Source of the DNA: Lachnospiraceae bacterium | Lineage (GTDB): Bacteria; Bacillota; Clostridia; Lachnospirales; Lachnospiraceae | Assembly: GCA_017440575.1 (NCBI GenBank) | Contig: JAFSGY010000057.1 | Coordinates: 1 to 54,155 of the forward strand | DNA length: 54,155 bases | Direction of reading: 5' to 3' | In this document: positions 1-7,812 of the stretch, in pieces | Layout: each line of letters opens with the position of its first letter | How positions within the stretch are numbered: position 1 is the stretch's first letter | The notes under the pieces: model-generated | What the model was told of the DNA's origin: nothing | What the model saw: the letters and a program-made list of their open reading frames with translations, nothing else | Database searches by the model: none | Position numbers and translations under genes: made by a program

Positions 1-34
1 CAATAATAATAATCGCTTCGATTACATATAGCAT
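1..34 (-). CDS. rny: Ribonuclease Y, N-terminal start only (partial)
   Basis: Only the first 11 codons lie in the window; they read MLYVIEAIIII, the start of a membrane anchor. An AGGAGGT ribosome site lies 10 bases before the ATG. RNase Y is a membrane-anchored endoribonuclease that begins mRNA decay, and in Firmicutes rny commonly follows recA-recX, as here. The call rests on that order and on the hydrophobic start. Another membrane protein cannot be excluded from 11 codons. Confidence 0.55.
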   Translation of the reverse strand, partial: MLYVIEAIIII

Positions 35-135
35 GTACAGGAGCACCTCCTTATTTAATTTTCATTGTACACTATCTCGCCAAAGAACCCTTTGGCTATA
101 TATGATTCAATTGCGTGACAAATTACAACACTACA

Positions 136-164
136 ATTTTACCCTTTATTGCCTATTATGTCAA
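136..164 (-). promoter_or_regulatory. Sigma-A promoter of rny
   Basis: Minus-strand -35 TTGACA (164-159), a 17-base spacer and -10 TAAAAT (141-136). The predicted leader of about 95 bases contains a perfect 7-bp hairpin (GCCAAAG / CTTTGGC, 79-96). The position between recX and rny makes rny independently transcribed. Confidence 0.7.
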
Positions 165-202
165 GCTTAAAGGGCGAATCTACGTAAAAAGCTTTCAAAA
201 AA

Positions 203-817
203 TTATTCACTTTCACCGACAACTTTATAGATTTTATCCAAAGAAAATCCTTTTCTATACAAAAATCCTATGATTTTTCTACGTTCTTCTAGATTGGCAT
301 TTTCATTTTTATAGTGCTTTTTCACAAGCAACGCCCGAATCAGACTCTCTTCTGGCTCCAATGACTCTGATTCCGCCAGTTCATCGAATGCATCTGCAAT
401 ATCTACCTTAGATACTCCCTTTTGAATCAAATCATATTCAATCTGTTTTCGGCTCTTGGTTTTGCCTGCATAGCTTATATAGGCCCTTGCATAGCGTCTG
501 TCATCAACATATCTATAAGAAACAACATACGCTATAGCTCTTTCAATGATTTCCTCCGAGTAAAATTCCTTTCGAAGCTTCTCTTCCAATCCATGCTGTG
601 TATAATCACGGCTCTTAAGCAAATACATGCAGCGCAACTTTGCTCTCTTGGTAAGAACCTCATCAACAATTACGTTATAAGTTTCTTCCTCCAATTCTTT
701 TTCTTCACTAATTCCATATGTGCGAAGTTCGCCTTTGTATAGCACAAAGGCGAACTCATAATCAATAAACACTTTAACTTTTGCTTTTGTTAATTCCTGT
801 ATTCCAGTTATAATCAT
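203..817 (-). CDS. recX: Regulatory protein RecX
   Basis: The 204-residue protein has the helical RecX composition, with the conserved stretch [15 protein letters not shown] in the second half and a basic N-terminal region. RecX binds RecA filaments and modulates recombinase and coprotease activity in the cytoplasm. Its ATG overlaps the recA stop as ATGA, a 4-base overlap that implies translational coupling and shared LexA control. RecX is about 150 residues in proteobacteria and about 200-260 in Firmicutes, so the length fits. Confidence 0.9.
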   Translation of the reverse strand: MIITGIQELTKAKVKVFIDYEFAFVLYKGELRTYGISEEKELEEETYNVIVDEVLTKRAKLRCMYLLKSRDYTQHGLEEKLRKEFYSEEIIERAIAYVVSYRYVDDRRYARAYISYAGKTKSRKQIEYDLIQKGVSKVDIADAFDELAESESLEPEESLIRALLVKKHYKNENANLEERRKIIGFLYRKGFSLDKIYKVVGESE

Positions 818-1875
818 TCAGCATCTGCTTCCTTCTTCGCAGCTTTCTTAGTGTCTGCAGGCTCTTCCTTCTTCTCTACGCCCTGCAATTCATAATACTC
901 ACGTACCTTGTTCTCTACTTCCTTACAAATCTCTGGATTATCCTTCAAGAACTGCTTCGCATTCTCTCTACCCTGACCAATCTTATTGCCTTCATAAGCA
1001 TACCATGCACCACTCTTTGCAATAATATTTACATTAGCTGCAAGGTCAAGAATATCACCAACAATTGAAATACCTTCGCCGAACATAATATCAAATTCTG
1101 CTTCCTTAAATGGAGGCGCAATCTTATTCTTTACAACCTTTACCCTTGTTCTGTTACCGGTTACCTCTCCGCTCTGTTTCAAGGATTCAATCCTACGAAC
1201 ATCAAGACGCACTGATGAGTAGAACTTCAATGCACGTCCACCCGTTGTAGTCTCCGGATTACCAAACATAATACCAACCTTCTCTCGAAGCTGGTTAATA
1301 AAGATAACGGTACAATTGGACTTACTGATAACTGCTGTCAGCTTACGAAGAGCCTGAGACATTAATCTAGCCTGCAGACCGACATGAGAATCTCCCATAT
1401 CTCCATCGATTTCTGCCTTAGGAACCAATGCTGCAACAGAGTCAACAACAACAATATCAATTGCGCCGGAACGTACCATTGTCTCTGTAATCTCTAATGC
1501 CTGCTCTCCGTTATCCGGCTGTGAAATATAGAGATTATCCACATCAACACCGATATTTTTAGCATATACAGGATCTAATGCATGCTCTGCATCAATAAAG
1601 CCTGCAATACCGCCTCTCTTCTGTACTTCTGCAATCATATGTAAAGTAACCGTTGTCTTACCAGAAGATTCCGGTCCATATATCTCAACAATTCTTCCCT
1701 TAGGAATACCACCTAAGCCTAATGCAATATCAAGACTTAATGAGCCTGTCGGGAATGTCTCAACGTTCATCTGAGCAGCAGGATCACCTAACTTCATAAC
1801 AGCACCCTTACCATACTGTTTCTCAATCTGCACTAACGCAGCATCCAATGCTTTTAATTTTTCTTCTCTTTCCAT
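814..1875 (-). CDS. recA: Recombinase RecA
   Basis: ATP-dependent strand-exchange protein and LexA coprotease. The Walker A motif GPESSGKT is at residues 67-74, the Walker B region reads IDIVVVDS near residues 139-146, and the DNA-binding loop contains GVMFG-like text ([15 protein letters not shown]). The C-terminal tail is rich in Lys and acidic residues, as usual. The 353-residue length is normal. GGAG ribosome sites lie upstream of the ATG. The gene has its own promoter with two LexA-box-like operators and is coupled to recX downstream. Confidence 0.98.
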   Translation of the reverse strand: MEREEKLKALDAALVQIEKQYGKGAVMKLGDPAAQMNVETFPTGSLSLDIALGLGGIPKGRIVEIYGPESSGKTTVTLHMIAEVQKRGGIAGFIDAEHALDPVYAKNIGVDVDNLYISQPDNGEQALEITETMVRSGAIDIVVVDSVAALVPKAEIDGDMGDSHVGLQARLMSQALRKLTAVISKSNCTVIFINQLREKVGIMFGNPETTTGGRALKFYSSVRLDVRRIESLKQSGEVTGNRTRVKVVKNKIAPPFKEAEFDIMFGEGISIVGDILDLAANVNIIAKSGAWYAYEGNKIGQGRENAKQFLKDNPEICKEVENKVREYYELQGVEKKEEPADTKKAAKKEADAE

Positions 1876-1902
1876 ATCTTATCTGGTCTCCTTCTCCTTT
1901 TA

Positions 1903-1914
1903 GAACAAACGTTC
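1903..1914. promoter_or_regulatory. LexA (SOS) box 1 upstream of recA
   Basis: GAACAAACGTTC is a perfect match to the Firmicute LexA half-site pattern GAAC-N4-GTTC. It lies between the -10 element and the recA start, where bound LexA would block transcription. Confidence 0.85.
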
Positions 1915-1925
1915 ATCATATAATT

Positions 1926-1954
1926 ATGATAAAACATCTGTTCGGTTTTGTCAA
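1926..1954 (-). promoter_or_regulatory. Sigma-A promoter of recA with a second LexA-like box in the spacer
   Basis: -35 TTGACA (1954-1949), 17-base spacer, -10 TATCAT (1931-1926) on the minus strand. The spacer carries GAACAGATGTTT (1943-1932 on the minus strand), a LexA box with one half-site mismatch. Together with the perfect box at 1903-1914 this gives two operators flanking the -10. Confidence 0.8.
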
Positions 1955-1991
1955 TAAAAATATTATTCCTTTATAATTACGGGGGAAATTC

Positions 1992-2084
1992 GGGAAGAGC
2001 TCCCATAGACTGACATCTTACTGTCACTATGTAAACATATTTCGTTTACTTTTCTACCATATCACAACTTATAATTTACGGCAA
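1992..2084 (-). ncRNA. Candidate structured RNA / long leader upstream of recA
   Basis: A possible promoter (TTGCCG at 2084-2079, 17-base spacer, TATGGT at 2061-2056) is followed on the minus strand by three consecutive stem-loops: GTAAAC/GTTTAC (2031-2049), a CATAG..TGACA/TGTCA..CTATG stem with a 2-base bulge (2004-2031), and a GGGA/TCCC stem (1992-2004). No T-tract terminator follows, so the transcript could run into recA. No known RNA family was recognised. Confidence 0.3.
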
Positions 2085-2121
2085 GAACAACCTCCTCCAT
2101 TTTAAAAATATTTTATAATTT

Positions 2122-2142
2122 CGCAGAAGCTATGCTTCTGCG
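2122..2142. repeat. Perfect 9-bp inverted repeat
   Basis: CGCAGAAGC, a 3-base loop, then GCTTCTGCG, in the pgsA-recA gap. Neither side has a clear T-tract, so it is not called a terminator. Confidence 0.5.
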
Positions 2143-2194
2143 ATGCTTAAATCATCACACTTGCGACATTTTCCACGGCTTCAGCATGCGCATA

Positions 2195-2238
2195 AAAAAC
2201 GACTTTGAATTCGTTTACCCCGAATCCAAAGTCGTTTT
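2195..2238 (-). terminator. Terminator after pgsA
   Basis: The stem AAAACGACTTTG..CG pairs with CG..CAAAGTCGTTTT around a loop at about 2212-2220, followed on the minus strand by a T-tract. It begins 3 bases after the pgsA stop and closes the yicC-to-pgsA gene run. Confidence 0.85.
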
Positions 2239-2240
2239 AC

Positions 2241-2816
2241 TTACATCTTGCCATCCAGCAAAACATTCTTATTCTTTACTACATAATCAACCAGTGAAAT
2301 AATAGTTAATGCAGTTGCAATCCACATAATAATCTGTGTCACAATCTCTAATGCCGGAATATTTACCAGCATCAGACATACCATAATCATTTGGAAGGTT
2401 GTCTTGAATTTTCCCCAATAGCTTGCTGCAATTACAACATTATTATCCGCTGCCACCGTTCGAAAACCACTGATAATAAATTCTCTGCTGATGATAATAA
2501 TCACAATCCATGATGGAATTCTCCCCATTTCAATCAGACAGATTAATGCAGCACAAACCAAAAGCTTGTCAGCGAGAGGATCCATAAACTTTCCGAAGTT
2601 CGTAACCAGATTGTACTTTCTCGCAATCTTACCATCCAGTAAATCTGTAAGACTTGCGATAATAAAAATAACAAGTGCAATATAATCGGTATATGCAATA
2701 GCACCACCTAAAATAGCCGAAAGCCATCCCCACTGTGCATATCCGCCAAGCAGCAACAATACAAACGGTACAATCAATATTACTCTGAAAACAGTAAGTT
2801 TATTCGGTAAATTCAT
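2241..2816 (-). CDS. pgsA: CDP-diacylglycerol--glycerol-3-phosphate 3-phosphatidyltransferase
   Basis: This membrane enzyme makes phosphatidylglycerophosphate, the first committed step to phosphatidylglycerol and cardiolipin. The CDP-alcohol phosphotransferase motif D-x2-DG-x2-AR-x8-G-x3-D-x3-D is complete (D58, D61, G62, A65, R66, G75, D79, D83). Several hydrophobic segments flank it. The ATG at 2816 was chosen over an in-frame TTG two codons earlier because AGGAG lies 9 bases before this ATG but only 3 before the TTG. The start lies inside the end of rimO, a 17-base overlap. Confidence 0.93.
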   Translation of the reverse strand: MNLPNKLTVFRVILIVPFVLLLLGGYAQWGWLSAILGGAIAYTDYIALVIFIIASLTDLLDGKIARKYNLVTNFGKFMDPLADKLLVCAALICLIEMGRIPSWIVIIIISREFIISGFRTVAADNNVVIAASYWGKFKTTFQMIMVCLMLVNIPALEIVTQIIMWIATALTIISLVDYVVKNKNVLLDGKM

Positions 2817-4137
2817 ATTCAATCTCTCCTATCAAGTCGTATTCATAAGATCCTGTAATCTTAGCACGTACAAAATCTCCTGTCATCAGTTCCTCACTCG
2901 TCTGGATGAATACAAAGCCATCTACATTCGGCGCATCCTTATAGGTACGAGCTACATAGGCATGCTCATCCGGCACCTTTCCTTCAATCATGGCAAGAAC
3001 CGTTCTTCCTATCATGTCTTCTGCTCTTTCAAAGGCAATCTCTTGCTGAAGCTCCATAAGCTCAGCCTGTCTGTCCGTTTTTACCTCTTCCTCCACCTGC
3101 TCTGCGAAGGTTGCTGCCGGTGTATCTTCTTCTGGCGAATAGGTAAATACACCTAGCCTGTCAAATTCCATTTCATCCACGAATGCAAGAAGCTCCTCAT
3201 GATCCTCCTGCGTTTCACCCGGGAATCCGGTAATCAGTGTTGTTCTAAGACAGATATCCGGTATCGCTTCACGAAGCTTTGCTACCATATTGCGCAACTC
3301 CTGCTGATTCGTTCTTCGTCCCATACGCTTCAATATACGGTCTGATGCATGCTGAATTGGAATATCCAAATAATTGCATATCTTTTCTTCTGTACGAATT
3401 GTTTCTATGAGTTCGTCGGTAATCTCCTCAGGATAACAATATAAAATACGAATCCAATACAGGCCATCTATTTGACATAGATTATGAAGCAGCTTCGGCA
3501 AGCTCTTTTCACCATATAAATCCTTACCATAAAGCGTCGTTTCCTGCGCTACCAAAATCAATTCCTTGGCACCGAATTCCACAAGCTGTTTTGCCTCTTT
3601 TACAAGGCTTTCCATCGGAATACTTCTATAATTACCGCGCACCTTAGGTATAATACAATATGAACAGTGCTTATCACACCCTTCTGCAATCTTCAGATAT
3701 GCATAATGTCCACCTGTAGTAACCATTCGCTTCTTATCATAAACCGGCTTACGGTTAATGTCCTCTATATGATTCTGTTTCTTTCCTTCCAAAACCTCTT
3801 CTAAAGCTTCTACAATACTATCGATTGCGGTTGTTCCAACAATCGCATCAACCTCAGGAATCTCTGTCTGAATCTCTTCCTTATAACGCTGTGCAAGGCA
3901 ACCTGTAACCAAAAGAGCCTTAATGTTTCCGCTCTTTTTCAGCTCTGCCATTTCAAGAATTGTATTAATACTCTCTTCCTTTGCATCATTAATGAAGCAG
4001 CATGTGTTGATTACAACCACATCTGCTTCATTTTCATCATTCGTTATGGAATAACCTTTACCCGTCAGCATTCCCAACATCATTTCTGTATCTACCAGAT
4101 TTTTATCGCATCCCAGCGAAATAAATAATATCTTCAT
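2800..4137 (-). CDS. rimO: Ribosomal protein S12 methylthiotransferase RimO
   Basis: Radical SAM enzyme that methylthiolates the conserved aspartate of ribosomal protein S12. The N-terminal UPF0004 domain carries the auxiliary cluster cysteines C10, C46 and C80; the radical SAM motif C-x3-C-x2-C is at C154, C158 and C161; a TRAM domain forms the C-terminus. The 445-residue length fits. RimO is preferred over MiaB because of the MKILFISLGCDKNLVDTE start and the location between rpoZ and pgsA. It starts 8 bases after the rpoZ stop, in an operon. Confidence 0.93.
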   Translation of the reverse strand: MKILFISLGCDKNLVDTEMMLGMLTGKGYSITNDENEADVVVINTCCFINDAKEESINTILEMAELKKSGNIKALLVTGCLAQRYKEEIQTEIPEVDAIVGTTAIDSIVEALEEVLEGKKQNHIEDINRKPVYDKKRMVTTGGHYAYLKIAEGCDKHCSYCIIPKVRGNYRSIPMESLVKEAKQLVEFGAKELILVAQETTLYGKDLYGEKSLPKLLHNLCQIDGLYWIRILYCYPEEITDELIETIRTEEKICNYLDIPIQHASDRILKRMGRRTNQQELRNMVAKLREAIPDICLRTTLITGFPGETQEDHEELLAFVDEMEFDRLGVFTYSPEEDTPAATFAEQVEEEVKTDRQAELMELQQEIAFERAEDMIGRTVLAMIEGKVPDEHAYVARTYKDAPNVDGFVFIQTSEELMTGDFVRAKITGSYEYDLIGEIEYEFTE

Positions 4138-4145
4138 AAACTTCC

Positions 4146-4376
4146 TTAATCTTCCGGTACAATCTTAATCTGTCCCTTGTTTAATTCATCAATCGCTACG
4201 GACAATGGCTTAGTCTGCTTTGTAATAACTAACGGATCCTCTCCACCAATTAACTGTCTTGCTCTCTTTGAAGTAGCCATAACAATCGAATAACGGCTAT
4301 TAACAACCGGAGCCTCTCCCGGCTCAACCTCACTATTTACTACTTTCATTAAATCTGTGTATGATGGATGTAACAT
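4146..4376 (-). CDS. rpoZ: RNA polymerase omega subunit
   Basis: A 76-residue protein with the omega signature: N-terminal HPSYTDL, then NSRYSIVMATSKRARQL, which supports folding of the beta' subunit. The gene lies in the yicC-remA-rpoZ-rimO run. The guanylate kinase gene normally directly upstream of rpoZ is missing here; only 33 bases separate it from remA. Confidence 0.92.
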   Translation of the reverse strand: MLHPSYTDLMKVVNSEVEPGEAPVVNSRYSIVMATSKRARQLIGGEDPLVITKQTKPLSVAIDELNKGQIKIVPED

Positions 4377-4409
4377 ATCTATCCCTTTCCTTTCTCTTTT
4401 TATTTCTTT

Positions 4410-4691
4410 CTATTCCTCAACACTATGTTCCTGACTATCTGCCGAATCTCCTAAATCTGCCTGTGCTCTACCGGCTATTGTCTCCGGAAGCAACGCAGAT
4501 AACACAACCTGACAATTCTCCATAACAAGAACAGCCTTCGTCTTACGTCCCTGCGTCGCATCAATGACTCTGCCCTCTTCCTTCGCCTTCTGTACTAGGC
4601 GCTTTACCGGTGCAGAATCAGGTCCAACAATTGCTATTATCTTTGCTGTATTAACAATATTTCCAAATCCAATATGAATCAGCTTATCCAA
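4410..4691 (-). CDS. remA: RemA-like extracellular matrix regulator (DUF370)
   Basis: Small DNA-binding regulator of the RemA/DUF370 family, which in Bacillus activates matrix and osmoprotection genes. The family start (LIHIGFGNIVN) and the segment IDATQGRKTKAVLVM are visible. At 93 residues it has an acidic, low-complexity tail beyond the conserved 75. The start codon is TTG, preceded by GAGG 7 bases away. It follows yicC by 17 bases, the usual Firmicute pairing. Whether it regulates matrix in this organism is not shown by sequence. Confidence 0.85.
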   Translation of the reverse strand: MDKLIHIGFGNIVNTAKIIAIVGPDSAPVKRLVQKAKEEGRVIDATQGRKTKAVLVMENCQVVLSALLPETIAGRAQADLGDSADSQEHSVEE

Positions 4692-4708
4692 TGTTGTTCC
4701 TCACTTAT

Positions 4709-5587
4709 TTATTCAATATTCTGAATCTGCTCACGTACCTTCTCAATCTCTGTTTTGAGTTCAATACCTCTGTTGGAAATATCAAGGTCATTTGCCTTAG
4801 AGAGAATTGTATTCGCTTCCCTGTTCATCTCCTGCGCAATAAAATCAAGCTTACGACCAATGCTGCCACCATCAATCAATGTCTGCTTGGTAGTCTCAAT
4901 ATGGCTCTTCAAGCGAACGATTTCCTCATCCACACATACCTTATCCGCAAAAATAGTAACTTCTGTAAGAAGTCTGCTTTCATCTATGTTTGCATCACCA
5001 AGCAGTTCCTTCACTCTATCCTCAAGCTTCTTACGGTACTCATCCATAAGCTGTGGCGAACGCTCTTCAATAAATGCCACATGTTCCAACATATTGTCAA
5101 GCTTTGCAATTAAATCCTCTGCAAGATTCTTGCCTTCCTTGATTCTAGTCTCAACAAAGTTCTCTGCTGCGCCATCAATCGCCTTGGACAATACTTTCCA
5201 GATTTCTTCCTCATCCACCATCTGCTCTTCCATCGAAAATACTTCCGGATATCTTGACAAGGTAGATACTCGAATATCATCATCTAAGCCGAATTCCTCT
5301 GACATATCTCTCAGATACTTCAAATATTCAGCAGCCAGATCTTTATTGTATTTAATGCATACATTATTCTCCGAAAAATCTTCATAAGTAATGAAAATAT
5401 CGATTTTTCCTCTTTGTACATAATTCTTTAATTCGTTACGAATAGAGCTCTCGAAAAAGCTCAGCTTCTTAGGCATCTTGATATTTACATCAAGATATCT
5501 GTGATTCACTGACTTCATCTCGACAGTAATCTTGCGATTACTCTCTTCCATCTCACATCTGCCGAATCCTGTCATACTTTTTATCAT
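4709..5587 (-). CDS. yicC: YicC/YloC family endoribonuclease
   Basis: The 292-residue protein starts MIKSMTGFGR, the family hallmark, and ends with the conserved EIEKVREQIQNIE. YicC proteins are endoribonucleases implicated in stress RNA turnover. The C-terminal DUF1732 region contains IGRKLDFIAQEMNREANTI, also conserved. It is the first gene of the run reaching to pgsA and has a strong promoter about 110 bases upstream. Confidence 0.92.
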   Translation of the reverse strand: MIKSMTGFGRCEMEESNRKITVEMKSVNHRYLDVNIKMPKKLSFFESSIRNELKNYVQRGKIDIFITYEDFSENNVCIKYNKDLAAEYLKYLRDMSEEFGLDDDIRVSTLSRYPEVFSMEEQMVDEEEIWKVLSKAIDGAAENFVETRIKEGKNLAEDLIAKLDNMLEHVAFIEERSPQLMDEYRKKLEDRVKELLGDANIDESRLLTEVTIFADKVCVDEEIVRLKSHIETTKQTLIDGGSIGRKLDFIAQEMNREANTILSKANDLDISNRGIELKTEIEKVREQIQNIE

Positions 5588-5705
5588 GTCAATCCCCCTG
5601 ACTTCGGTAAGAACGTCAAGTCATCATGGTCTTTTGGTGACTTCACTTTGTTATTTTAGAACATGCCTCGACCAATATAACATACATGTTCGCATACTCT
5701 AAGTC

Positions 5706-5734
5706 ATTATAGAATAATCCGACCTCATAGTCAA
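5706..5734 (-). promoter_or_regulatory. Sigma-A promoter of the yicC-remA-rpoZ-rimO-pgsA run
   Basis: -35 TTGACT (5734-5729), 17-base spacer, -10 TATAAT (5711-5706). The predicted leader of about 110 bases contains short complementary segments around GACTT/AAGTC close to the yicC start, but no recognised riboswitch. Confidence 0.75.
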
Positions 5735-5905
5735 CAAATTTCGTTACTGTTCACTCTATTCCAATAACAGGCATTTCTTCTGAAATTCCTTATAATAGCT
5801 TGAAAGAATACCCCAAAAATGCTATTGTTATCTAGCTGTGTTCAATTACATTTTAACTTTATTATTATATTGATTGTCGCAGAACATAAAGGAGTATTGA
5901 TAATT

Positions 5906-7783
5906 ATGTCTAAAAAAAGAGCAAAACAACATACAAAAAAAAATACACATCGTTCTAAAAACTATACGCATCAGTATGTGGCAAAAACTAATGAAAAAAA
6001 ATCCATTAACTGGTCTGGTTATTTACCTAAAATTATTTGGTTTATCCGAAATCTCATTCCTATGATACTTTTTCCGATTGTAACCTTCTATCTTTTTGAA
6101 TGGTATACCCACAATCCTTTTGAGACAATGAAAATACGTATTCAATTCCTGAATATCTTTTTCTTTGAACTGATTATGATTATTTTATTTATGTTATTTG
6201 GAATACTAAAAGCAGCACTGCTTACAGAAACCGTATTCTTCATGATATACGGTCTTGCTAACTTTTATGTCCTTTCCTTCCGTTCCGCACCAATTATGCC
6301 ATGGGATATTTACTCTATCAAAACAGCTGCCAGTGTTTCTGGTGACTTCAGCTATGCATTGGAAAAAGAAACCATCTTTGTATTACTTGGCTTTGCCGTT
6401 CTGATACTCTTAGAATGTTTTACTACATGGAAAGTTAACAAAAGCCTAAAAGTCCGAATTGGTGGTTTCTTAGCCTCTGTTTGTGTTTTAATCGGTTTTG
6501 TAAACATGCTTCATCTAGACAGTACGGTTACCCGTTTTAAATTATATGACAAGCTGTTTACCCCTACAGTTATGAGTAAGCGCGATGGAACTGCCATTGC
6601 TTTTCTCATGGAATTAGAATATCTGACCATCGACAAACCAGACAATTACAGTCCAAAGACTGCCGAAGAAATGCTTGCTTCTTATGCTTCCGACTCCACA
6701 GCAGAGCCCGAAAACAAACCAAATATCATTGTCATCATGAACGAAGCCTTTTCCGATCCGGCAATCCTTGGCGAATTTGAAACCAATGAAGATTACATGC
6801 CTTTAGTACATTCCCTTATAACAGAAGGGAATGACAATACTATATCCGGTAATCTGAATGTATCTGTTCTTGGCGGTAACACTGCCAATACAGAATTTGA
6901 ATTCTTAACTGGAAATACCATGGCTTTTCTTCCACAGGGAAGTGTTGCATATCAGCAGTACGTACACGGAGAGCTTCCTACAATGGCTTCTCTTCTACGC
7001 GATTATGGTTATAAGACCATTGCCATGCATCCATATAACAGCACCGGTTGGGAGAGAAACACCGTATATCCCAATTTTGGTTTTCAGGAATCCTTTTTCA
7101 TCCGTGATTTCAAGAATCCTGAAAAAATCCGTAAATATGTAAGCGACCTTGCCTGCTATGAAAAGATTGTAGAAGAATTCCATAACAAAGAAAAAGACAC
7201 ACCACTCTTTGTTTTCAATGTAACGATGCAGAACCATTCTTCCTATACCGAAGAATTCGATAATTTCACACCAGATATCACAGTAAACAATGCAAAATCA
7301 AAGACATTAAACAATTATCTTTCTCTCATGAAAATATCTGATGAAGCAATAAAAAAGCTTGTGAATTATTTTTCCGAGCAAGATGAAGATACGATTATCG
7401 TATTTTTCGGTGATCATCAGCCTACCAACTCTGTCATATCACCGATTTGGAAGCTGAATGGTAAATCCTCAAGCACACTTTCCTTAGAGGATGAAACTCT
7501 GCGCTATAAGGTTCCATTCTTCATCTGGGCAAATTACGATATTGCAGAGGCATCCAATATAGAAACAAGTCCTAATTTTCTCGGAAATAAGGTATTAGAA
7601 GCAGCAGGTATTCCATTATCTGATTTTCGTGGCTACCTTGCTGAGTTAGAACAGAGCTATCCTGTTGTATCTTCCATTCGTGCTGAGGATGCTTCCGGTA
7701 ACAGCTACGAAATCAAGGAAGTCGAAGACTCACTGAATGATTACGCCATTCTTCAATACTACTATTTATTAGATAGTGAATAA
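5906..7783 (+). CDS. LTA synthase-family (sulfatase-fold) membrane phosphotransferase
   Basis: A 625-residue membrane protein with a Lys-rich cytoplasmic N-terminus, about five hydrophobic segments (residues 40-190), then an extracellular sulfatase-fold domain. The metal-site motif NIIVIMNEAF and the nucleophile region GGNTANTEFEF (Thr326/Thr329) match the LtaS family, which transfers glycerol phosphate from phosphatidylglycerol onto surface polymers. FFGDHQP carries late metal ligands. The ATG at 5906 was chosen because AAAGGAG lies 11 bases upstream; an earlier in-frame start has no site. It is paired with the YfhO gene. The exact polymer made is not knowable here. Confidence 0.85.
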   Translation: MSKKRAKQHTKKNTHRSKNYTHQYVAKTNEKKSINWSGYLPKIIWFIRNLIPMILFPIVTFYLFEWYTHNPFETMKIRIQFLNIFFFELIMIILFMLFGILKAALLTETVFFMIYGLANFYVLSFRSAPIMPWDIYSIKTAASVSGDFSYALEKETIFVLLGFAVLILLECFTTWKVNKSLKVRIGGFLASVCVLIGFVNMLHLDSTVTRFKLYDKLFTPTVMSKRDGTAIAFLMELEYLTIDKPDNYSPKTAEEMLASYASDSTAEPENKPNIIVIMNEAFSDPAILGEFETNEDYMPLVHSLITEGNDNTISGNLNVSVLGGNTANTEFEFLTGNTMAFLPQGSVAYQQYVHGELPTMASLLRDYGYKTIAMHPYNSTGWERNTVYPNFGFQESFFIRDFKNPEKIRKYVSDLACYEKIVEEFHNKEKDTPLFVFNVTMQNHSSYTEEFDNFTPDITVNNAKSKTLNNYLSLMKISDEAIKKLVNYFSEQDEDTIIVFFGDHQPTNSVISPIWKLNGKSSSTLSLEDETLRYKVPFFIWANYDIAEASNIETSPNFLGNKVLEAAGIPLSDFRGYLAELEQSYPVVSSIRAEDASGNSYEIKEVEDSLNDYAILQYYYLLDSE

Positions 7784-7812
7784 ACAAAAACGATGGAGGT
7801 TTGAGAAATATT

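Noticed and set aside
2060-2100. 12-codon minus-strand frame (MEEVVLAVNYKL) after ATG in the pgsA-recA gap
   Set aside because: No ribosome site before the ATG; the GGAGGAGG lies inside the frame.
4691-5387. Plus-strand open frames of 140 and 210 codons opposite yicC
   Set aside because: They are antisense shadows of yicC with Ser/Leu-rich composition and no ribosome sites.
5791-5796. TATAAT upstream of the LtaS-like gene as a promoter
   Set aside because: No acceptable -35 at 16-18 bases and no extended -10; left unannotated.
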